IMG/VR virus record: IMGVR_UViG_3300018049_000101
Location: 1-29,715 of that record
DNA length: 29,715 nucleotides
Source: a virus
Direction: 5' to 3' (one strand)
Made by a program: the position numbers and the translations under genes. Below, in pieces: positions 18,001-21,958 of this stretch (its first letter is position 1; each line of letters begins with the position of its first letter). The notes beneath the pieces are model-generated. The model was not told the DNA's origin. It worked only from the letters and a program-made list of their open reading frames with translations, and did no database searches.

Positions 18001-18196
18001 CGCGTTGGTTACTGATCAAAGTCTTATTGGAACTACTACGCTAGGTAACTCTATACTTGGCGGTGATAACGTATTTCCAGACGGGCCAGACGTTTTAACG
18101 GTAGTTGCAAAACTATCTGAAGATCCGTCTACAGTTAGCAATACAAATCCGTTTAACATTACGTCAAGAATATCTTGGTCTGAATCACAAGCTTAA
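12056..18196 (+). CDS. Giant virion structural protein, probable tail or receptor-binding component (2046 aa)
   Basis: The longest gene here. It contains at least eight variants of a beta-type module marked by H-G-(L/F/I)-x-x-G-D-x-V, with histidines near residues 169, 356, 661, 925, 1002, 1141, 1275 and 1460; each is followed by an NG/Y-(Y/F)-x-(I/V) strand and an F-(K/Q/T)-(L/I) strand. The part at about 1525-1750 (WNLDPCDGTGPTGFYL, then MAYIDYSWYGAG and LRSGNLPARYE) I associate with large virion proteins of marine podo- and myoviruses. Thr/Ser/Asn-rich throughout, no coiled coil and no recognisable hydrolase site. Position after the fibre gene suggests a long fibre or adhesin, though the exact location in the virion is not shown by the sequence. 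Confidence 0.75.
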   Translation: MAKKLLQYYTFDAATQTITIEGIYGLDRFLMITNVTDNIILYVFSNPDFGFSSYSIDTEAETTTVVVDYDTTSMSNSDELQIFIEQEGQEFMPAEPYIDAVSKFRVTNPQNLIDTDFEYGLQSTKWETLELVKNIPTFYSRNGDESLDLVSITRTSGSEIISVETDQAHGLAVGNPIIVQGTDSISANGAFVITKVVDTTNFQYKSKSSQTSTGSILDTYTQVFVGSVYQGTEFQLSDINSITTDSASPASTLTVSTETPTGFSTGTSFFLSNSVGSKQITFDAAAVDPSNTGWKVETHNSPEETDDQDTSGWSRIHWQPYKWTPKKAKFFVGGTDPDATITVQNTYEITFTDSGHGFSDGDCVMHYNASGNTSPGGLSERWYYITTVDANTFKLSTSYANYQAGTFVAITSAGAANLYARSCFAEAIEPISLSSNTFTFRQNVPYTDTPYIAAYSTVSNFQASAGYTAAQLLSNYDDFGNGHVCYALSSGSTTTQFSNTDGGSVRTFTSTTFAGVLVPMKPWAGQHEGFSVYLPDAGFEDGDYVVIEHESTYPVGLAVNKMYELSEIGSDYPNRFHIKNSGNTANNDIVEFTSWGNLSTGNAFQFKESDWRTMDEATTEAGFNYSPFDAHWITPDDAIYFKPDGIDATIANNQLTFATPHGITNGDTYAYFMGYGNAVINTLADSRWYYIKVIDSTTIEFYTNSDLTTGKLAITAFGTNGGRTRSALIRCYTTAGALGASDTKEEVYFVEPLDGATTGGSQAYFPVYTTFAGFSVGTSSSFLINDYSSYLIYPKKVTNNGQTVVFSSTVNGSVKNVTSTTATGAVIKASLNPARWTMLSRDASKWTVGDYIYHVASGTAGGLTSGAYYILDKIVGNRIGFRTLASSTSLVLTTPSSYTTSAYYSYWLPRSSYNSEGDYINATNHGLNDGDLVAYDAGSGNLPLKGLTDGTTYYVFNSENDKFQLATTIDGFSEDAVEFNQNNTFIGSNVNIYPGPTTSTVHNFNTGDRVQYLSDTPVPGLQNGQFYFVKDQASTYIRLYQTREGAINNVATDLIYIGYPRTGSGTFRKTTAVDILTAGTGNQTLNASTVGSSDGVYTIDSIVDDTTFTMAANTQINNRSVNFSGLPNVWVEQDAIYLPDHFFVNGQEVTYSHDVALTSMGGLTNGSNYFIIKIDRNWIRLASSAADVLTNTYITITSKFGGTHTLTASAISGEVIGAGTVNVDSGNDKVTGVGTNFTSFFNTGDSITLYQDPSTTSLAVTAVNTSTAVYTTAAHGLTTGDMVVMDAVDPPAGTVNGYIYYVNVLTSTTFTIHTSEANAIAGTNAAVASDAGTTVAFKIYNDLGDVHTGIIKAVTGPGTLELTENATVSLSDANYAIGTSLLMRADGFALHRPYDGGVDLIPSKNPDSSMIRQTRRYFRYQSGKSIQVSFAVNFSPSTQIENYTYDSVTQLGTITTRYPHRLDDTLSVVISGATTTSPTNYWNGVKPIDSIVDDYTFKVTQGGAPTVDASSGPGGLPEFYVQSWSNSALRCGLFDDQNGMFFEYDGSTLYACRRSSTVQLTGTSAVTFRSGQILGTGTKYTKQVVVGDKIVIKGQTHVITKIASDTLMYIMPSYRGVSNSNVIITKTEITRVAQSDWNLDPCDGTGPTGFYLRPHRIQMAYIDYSWYGAGKVRFGFKDQRGRVVYVHEFVHNNHKNEAYLRSGNLPARYEIENVGTPTYVPALAHWGTSVIMDGKFDPDNAYVFTAASNNIQLTGSSTVTVSARAETQSDYYYFFNNRWYNMGRALLIETPSFLYNSVPANKIIAGASVNSNTYTRNPYSYFGLPNQPYQVSLRTRYGSASASSTEDVRSLMLINQSPTGTAGTVSNYTVTVATTGAPVVYDVPLISIRLAPSVDTNTPGFLGEREIINRMQLILNSVGILSTHNAEITLRLNGLTTNTAWERVQNPSLSQLVYHTNQDTISGGIDIFEFRAQGGVGTTGRSALVTDQSLIGTTTLGNSILGGDNVFPDGPDVLTVVAKLSEDPSTVSNTNPFNITSRISWSESQA

Positions 18197-18212
18197 CGGT
18201 AATAATAATAAA

Positions 18213-18247
18213 CTCAAGAGATCTTCATGGTCTCTTGGGTTTCCTTT
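18213..18247 (+). terminator. Hairpin terminator after the giant structural gene
   Basis: CTCAAGAGA (18213-18221) pairs with TCTCTTGGG (18231-18239), with one G-T pair inside the nine and two further pairs closing a five-base loop. It is followed by TTTCCTTT. It lies 17 bases after the stop at 18196 and just before the ribosome binding site of the lysis cassette. The interrupted T-run suggests moderate strength. Confidence 0.7.
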
Positions 18248-18257
18248 GGAGGTTAAC

Positions 18258-18446
18258 ATGACTTTAGAAGCTGAAGCCGTTCAAAAGGAACTGGAGGCCC
18301 ACGAACGCGAATGCGCTATAAGATACGGCGCAGTACAAGAAAAACTTGAATCGTTAGATAAACGCTTATGGCGTCTTGAAGCGATGATTATGGGTTCAAC
18401 GATAGTAATTGTTGGACTTGCCCTTACTTTAATGATGAAAATGTGA
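18258..18446 (+). CDS. XhlA-like membrane-associated lysis protein (62 aa)
   Basis: Start ATG 18258 is chosen because TTTGGAGG lies just upstream; the frame is open back into the previous gene. The first 40 residues are a charged amphipathic helix or coiled coil (LEAEAVQKELEAHERE, then VQEKLESLDKRLWRLEAM) and residues 44-60 are a single membrane segment (MIMGSTIVIVGLALTLMM). This is the organisation of hemolysin XhlA-type proteins, which assist holins. It opens the lysis cassette directly after a terminator. Confidence 0.7.
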   Translation: MTLEAEAVQKELEAHERECAIRYGAVQEKLESLDKRLWRLEAMIMGSTIVIVGLALTLMMKM

Positions 18447-18463
18447 GGTTGAAATATATATAA

Positions 18464-18937
18464 ATGATAGCTGAAACCATGGCTGGAATAGCTTTGGTAA
18501 AGAGTGCTGTTGAGGGCATTAAATCAGCAATCAATACCGCCAAAGATATCGGTGAGATAGCATCTCATGTAGATAATCTTTTAGAGGGCGAAAAACAAGT
18601 ACAACAAAAGCGGGCTAAATCATCTGGCGTTGGAGGTATTGGCGACCAATTAGGTCTGAAGTCAGTGGCACAAGAGGTTATAGATGCTAGGCTTGCTCAA
18701 GAAAAAATAAATGAAATGAGAACTATGATTGACATGAGATTTGGTCCAGGAACTTGGCAATCTATTGTTGATGAACGAGCAAAGAGGATACAACAAATAA
18801 AAGAGGCTGAAAAACAAGCTAAGAAAGAAGCGTTATTAAAACAAGAAGAGTTAATTGAAAACGTAAAAATCGGTGCTGTAGTAGTAAGCGCGTTAGTAGC
18901 GTTGTTTCTTATTCTTGTTTTAATTATCTCAAAATAG
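18464..18937 (+). CDS. Tail-anchored coiled-coil membrane protein in the lysis cassette (157 aa)
   Basis: Residues 1-40 form a mildly hydrophobic amphipathic helix (AGIALVKSAVEGIKSAINTAK). Residues about 80-130 are charged and helical, starting with RFGPGTWQSIVDERAKR, a stretch I recall from a protein common in marine phages. Residues 134-156 are a strong C-terminal membrane anchor (VKIGAVVVSALVALFLILVLIIS). The start is less certain than for its neighbours: the nearest GAGG is too far from ATG 18464, and ATG 18479 is an alternative. Function unknown; a membrane-anchored lysis or entry role is inferred from context. Confidence 0.7.
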   Translation: MIAETMAGIALVKSAVEGIKSAINTAKDIGEIASHVDNLLEGEKQVQQKRAKSSGVGGIGDQLGLKSVAQEVIDARLAQEKINEMRTMIDMRFGPGTWQSIVDERAKRIQQIKEAEKQAKKEALLKQEELIENVKIGAVVVSALVALFLILVLIISK

Positions 18938-18946
18938 GAGGATGCA

Positions 18947-19156
18947 ATGTTTGAGGCGCTAGTATTAATATGTATAAACGGTGACATTAACGAACAATGT
19001 TTAGAGGCGGCAGACACTTATGGCCCTTATGTTACTGTTGACGAGTGTAAGCATCGTGTTGCAGAAATGGTTTATGATTTATCTATTATAGACTCACCAT
19101 TCAAGCCAGCTGGAACACGTTGTCACGAAGTAAAACCAAAAGGAGATGCAGTATGA
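18947..19156 (+). CDS. Small four-cysteine protein, paralogue-like of the one at 3129 (69 aa)
   Basis: Short hydrophobic start (FEALVLICI) with cysteines at 9, 18, 34 and 59, a central VDEC motif and an end with RCHEVKP. The order ALVL-C, C, E-C, C-x-x-V parallels the protein encoded at 3129. ATG 18947 follows TAGGAGG and the stop overlaps the holin start by ATGA, so it is part of the lysis operon. A disulfide-stabilised exported protein is possible but no standard signal peptide is present. Confidence 0.7.
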   Translation: MFEALVLICINGDINEQCLEAADTYGPYVTVDECKHRVAEMVYDLSIIDSPFKPAGTRCHEVKPKGDAV

Positions 19157-19551
19157 TACAAGCGCTTATTGGACCTGCAACCGCTTTACTAGATAAGTTT
19201 ATAGAAGATAAAGATCAAAAGGCAAAATTAGCTCATGACTTAGCTACTATGGCTGAGCGTCATGCGCAAGAGCTGGCTAAAGGACAACTTGAAATAAACA
19301 AAGCAGAAGCACAAAGTAGAAATATGTTTGTAGCTGGTTGGCGACCGTTTGTTGGTTGGTCTTGCGGCTTAGCCTTGTTTTGGCATTTTCTTGGACTACC
19401 TTGTACAATGTTTGCAATGTCCGTTTTAGACGTTGCTATACCGGCCGATCTTCCGGAGTTTGATATGGATACCTTAATGACTGTGCTATTAGGTATGTTA
19501 GGACTCGGTGGCATGAGAAGTTTTGAGAAGTTTAAAGGAATTACTAAGTAA
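19153..19551 (+). CDS. Holin, GTA-type 3TM family (132 aa)
   Basis: Start at ATG 19153 (ATGA overlap; AGGAG upstream) rather than the earlier in-frame 19120. Residues 15-55 are charged and helical. MFVAGWRPFVGWSCGLALFW (58-77) and MDTLMTVLLGMLGLGGMRSF (105-124), with hydrophobic segments between, match the 3TM holin family described for gene-transfer-agent release; the WRPFVGW and LGLGG-x-RS-x-EK motifs are typical. It would permeabilise the inner membrane so the lysozyme encoded next can reach the wall. Its stop codon shares a base with the lysozyme start. Confidence 0.85.
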   Translation: MIQALIGPATALLDKFIEDKDQKAKLAHDLATMAERHAQELAKGQLEINKAEAQSRNMFVAGWRPFVGWSCGLALFWHFLGLPCTMFAMSVLDVAIPADLPEFDMDTLMTVLLGMLGLGGMRSFEKFKGITK

Positions 19552-19991
19552 TGAATGTAGATAAATTAAGAGCAGATCTTGAACTTGACGAAGGAGTCAA
19601 ACATGAAATTTATCTCGATCATCTTGGCCTTCCTACTTTTGGCATCGGCCATCTCGTACGGGAAGAAGATCCGGAGTTTGGAGAGCCAGTTGGCACATTT
19701 GTCTCAGACGATCGAGTGGCTGAAGCGTTCGAACAGGATATACAAATCACAATTGACGACTGCGAAAAACTCTATCCCGATTTTTATGAATTGCCAGAGG
19801 AAGCCCAGCTCATTATCGCAAATATGTGCTTCAATCTTGGATACCCACGACTATCTAAATTTAAAGGAATGAAACGTGGTGTAGACGCCCGTGATTGGAA
19901 CACCGCAGCAGATGAAATGGTAGATAGTAAGTGGTATCGGCAAGTTCCTAATAGAGCCGAGAGGCTTGTCCAAAGAATGAAATCAATTTAG
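19551..19991 (+). CDS. Endolysin, T4-type lysozyme (GH24, 146 aa)
   Basis: Cleaves the glycan backbone of peptidoglycan. The catalytic triad of T4 lysozyme is recognisable by spacing: Glu14 (DEG), Asp23 (YLDH) and Thr29 (LPTFGIGHL). The C-terminal half, with ANMCFNLG, LSKFKGM and SKWYRQVPNRAERLVQRM, is the usual GH24 end, and the length is close to the 164 residues of T4 lysozyme. No signal peptide, so it depends on the holin. Codons for residues 20-35 all end in a pyrimidine, exactly where another frame (19603-19872) encodes a membrane segment. Confidence 0.93.
   Translation: MNVDKLRADLELDEGVKHEIYLDHLGLPTFGIGHLVREEDPEFGEPVGTFVSDDRVAEAFEQDIQITIDDCEKLYPDFYELPEEAQLIIANMCFNLGYPRLSKFKGMKRGVDARDWNTAADEMVDSKWYRQVPNRAERLVQRMKSI
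19603..19872 (+). CDS. Candidate inner-membrane spanin nested inside the lysozyme gene (89 aa)
   Basis: This frame lies wholly within the lysozyme gene, shifted by one base. AAGGAG (19591-19596) stands six bases before its ATG, a textbook ribosome binding site. Residues 3-19 are a membrane segment (FISIILAFLLLASAISY), ending in Lys-Lys. Hydrophobic residues then fall at 23, 26, 30, 33, 37, 40, 47, 51, 54 and 58 with Asn at 44, an unbroken 3-4 heptad pattern over five heptads. An N-terminal anchor plus a periplasmic coiled coil is the architecture of Rz-type inner-membrane spanins, and this gene is in the lysis cassette, where a spanin is otherwise missing. Caution: the binding site uses the conserved Glu-Gly codons of the lysozyme, and no lipoprotein partner was found. 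Confidence 0.6.
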   Translation: MKFISIILAFLLLASAISYGKKIRSLESQLAHLSQTIEWLKRSNRIYKSQLTTAKNSIPIFMNCQRKPSSLSQICASILDTHDYLNLKE

Positions 19992-19995
19992 TCTC

Positions 19996-20012
19996 GTGTC
20001 CCCTATTACAGA
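19996..20012 (+). promoter_or_regulatory. Promoter-like repeat, copy 3
   Basis: GTGTCCCCTATTACAGA, in the 48-base gap between the lysozyme stop and the ribonucleotide reductase start. It differs from copy 2 at two positions. It is the only recognisable signal in this gap apart from the AGGAAGAGG ribosome binding site and would give the reductase gene its own transcript. Confidence 0.5.
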
Positions 20013-20039
20013 TCGAAACTATAATAGGAAGAGGCTAAA

Positions 20040-21776
20040 ATGCACAACATAGAATACATAGGCCCGGAGACCTCACTCTCCCAAGAAATAGATAAGATGA
20101 AGTATAGGCAAGAAAACGAAACGTTTGACGAAAAGATTAAGCGCATTGCAAAAGCCTTAAGTGATGGTGAAGAACATAGATACCAATTAGAAGATATTCT
20201 TGGCAACATGAGATTTTTACCTGCTGGTAGAGTTCAAGCCGCTATTGGATCTAATCGTATCACTACTGCCTATAACTGTTTTGTATCTGGTGAAATTGAA
20301 GACAGTATGAATAGTATAATGGAGAAAGCCAGTGAAGCAGCTGAGACTATGCGTAGAGGAGGTGGTATCGGTTATGACTTCTCTAAAATCCGCCCACGTG
20401 GTGACAGGATTAAATCACTTGATAGCCAGTCGTCGGGGCCGGTTAGTTTTATGGGCATATTTGATGCTGTATGCCAAACCATCGCGAGTTCGGGACATCG
20501 GCGAGGTGCACAGATGGGCGTTCTTAGGGTTGACCATCCGGATATTGAGGAGTTCGTTGCTGCTAAACGTAATTCTGACAAGCTTACTGGTTTTAATGTT
20601 AGTGTAGGTATAACAGATGAGTTTATGGAGGCCTTAACAAATGATGGCGACGACTCTTTTACATTGCGCTTCAATGGTATCGAACACAAGATCATTTCTG
20701 CAAAAACATTGTGGGAAGAAATCATGTCGTCGACTTGGGATTGGGCGGAACCTGGTGTGTTGTTTATTGACCGCATTGCGGAGATGAATAACCTTCACTA
20801 TTGTGAAACTATATCTGCAACCAACCCTTGTGGTGAGCAACCTTTGCCTCCGTATGGAGCGTGTTTATTAGGAAGTTTTAATTTAACAAAGTATGTAGGA
20901 GACTCTACATTTGACTTTAATAAATTTAAGAAAGATATTGCGGAAGTTGTACGAGCAATGGACAACGTTATTGACCGTACGATTTACCCGCTTAAAGAAC
21001 AATCAGACGAAGCAAAGAACAAACGCCGTATGGGACTTGGAGTTACAGGGCTTGCCAATGCTGGCGAGTTATTGGGATACGAGTATGCTTCAGAAGAATT
21101 TATGGAATGGGCAGAGTCCGTCTTTGTTTCTCTCAGAGATAGCTGCTATAGAGCTTCAGCAAGACTCGCTAAGGAAAAAGGTCCATTCCCACTATACAGA
21201 GAAGAATATTTAAAGTCTAACTTTATTCGTACTTTACCCGCATCTATTAAAAAGGAGATACGTGAATATGGTATACGCAACAGCCACCTAACTAGTATTG
21301 CACCTACTGGTACTATTAGTATCGTAGCTGATAACGTGAGTGGTGGTATCGAACCTGTGTTTAGTCACTATTATGATAGAACAATTCAAACGTTTGAAGG
21401 TCCTATTGTAGAAAGAGTGGAGGATTATGCGTATGCTAGAGGTATAAAAGGAAGAACAGCAAATGACATTTCAGTTCAGGATCATTTAGCTGTTTTGCTT
21501 TTAGCTCAACACTACATTGATTCTGCTTGTTCAAAGACTTGCAATGTAGGAGAAGACGTATCGTATGAAGAGTTTAAACAGGTTTACTTGGATGCCTGGA
21601 AAGGCGGGGCGAAAGGATGTACGACGTTCAGACTTGGTGGAAAAAGGTTTGGCATCATGCAAGCCGTGGAAGAGGAAGAGACGAGTACTGGCGAGACTGC
21701 GGAAATGGCTGAAGAAACGGGAAAGGCAGAGGCTTGCTTTATCGACCCGACAACTGGCCATAAAGAGTGCGCATGA
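20040..21776 (+). CDS. nrdJ: Class II (adenosylcobalamin-dependent) ribonucleotide reductase (578 aa)
   Basis: Reduces ribonucleotides to deoxyribonucleotides with a B12-derived radical and no second subunit or oxygen, supplying dNTPs for phage replication. Visible residues: the first redox Cys80 (AYNCFVSG), the active-site Asn262, Cys264 and Glu266 in ATNPCGEQP, the phosphate loop PTGTIS at 422-427, Cys497/Cys501 (SACSKTC), one of which may be the second redox cysteine, and a C-terminal Cys566/Cys577 pair that could shuttle electrons. There is no N-terminal ATP cone, so activity control by ATP/dATP is unlikely. NPCGEQPLPPYGACLLGSFN is typical of the class II type. It is odd to find it between lysis and tail genes, with its own promoter-like repeat. 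Confidence 0.93.
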   Translation: MHNIEYIGPETSLSQEIDKMKYRQENETFDEKIKRIAKALSDGEEHRYQLEDILGNMRFLPAGRVQAAIGSNRITTAYNCFVSGEIEDSMNSIMEKASEAAETMRRGGGIGYDFSKIRPRGDRIKSLDSQSSGPVSFMGIFDAVCQTIASSGHRRGAQMGVLRVDHPDIEEFVAAKRNSDKLTGFNVSVGITDEFMEALTNDGDDSFTLRFNGIEHKIISAKTLWEEIMSSTWDWAEPGVLFIDRIAEMNNLHYCETISATNPCGEQPLPPYGACLLGSFNLTKYVGDSTFDFNKFKKDIAEVVRAMDNVIDRTIYPLKEQSDEAKNKRRMGLGVTGLANAGELLGYEYASEEFMEWAESVFVSLRDSCYRASARLAKEKGPFPLYREEYLKSNFIRTLPASIKKEIREYGIRNSHLTSIAPTGTISIVADNVSGGIEPVFSHYYDRTIQTFEGPIVERVEDYAYARGIKGRTANDISVQDHLAVLLLAQHYIDSACSKTCNVGEDVSYEEFKQVYLDAWKGGAKGCTTFRLGGKRFGIMQAVEEEETSTGETAEMAEETGKAEACFIDPTTGHKECA

Positions 21777-21958
21777 AAATAGACCTTCCTACTGTTCCAC
21801 CAGAAATAGAGAATTACAGATTTAACATATGCAAGTCATGTGACAAGTATATTAAACTAACAAACCAATGTAAACGCTGCGGCTGCTTTGTGTCTTTAAA
21901 AGTAAAGCTGCAGCAAGTACGTTGTCCTGACGGAAAATGGGAGGCTTATGATGGCTAA
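21773..21958 (+). CDS. Zinc-ribbon protein of phage type (61 aa)
   Basis: Starts in an ATGA overlap with nrdJ; a GTG at 21767 in the same frame is less likely. Six cysteines: C20-x2-C23, C33-x2-C36-x-C38 and C51, in the arrangement FNICKSCDKY, then QCKRCGCFVSLKVKL and CPDGKW. From memory this is a small zinc ribbon found in many phages, often near tail genes. Coupling to nrdJ might hint at a redox role, but the protein is not a glutaredoxin or thioredoxin. The last eight bases overlap the nozzle gene. Confidence 0.8.
   Translation: MKIDLPTVPPEIENYRFNICKSCDKYIKLTNQCKRCGCFVSLKVKLQQVRCPDGKWEAYDG

Noticed and set aside
18947-19156. Four-cysteine protein as the outer-membrane spanin lipoprotein
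   Set aside because: The Cys at residue 9 is preceded by Ile and there is no charged signal start, so it does not meet a lipobox; the paralogue at 3129 has Val before the Cys.
20332-20607. 91-codon + strand frame inside nrdJ
   Set aside because: No ribosome binding site, no heptad or membrane pattern like that of the nested lysozyme frame, and it sits in a conserved enzyme region.
20372-20776. 134-codon minus-strand frame opposite nrdJ
   Set aside because: It lies against a clearly coding and conserved enzyme region and shows no recognisable features; all other genes are on the + strand.
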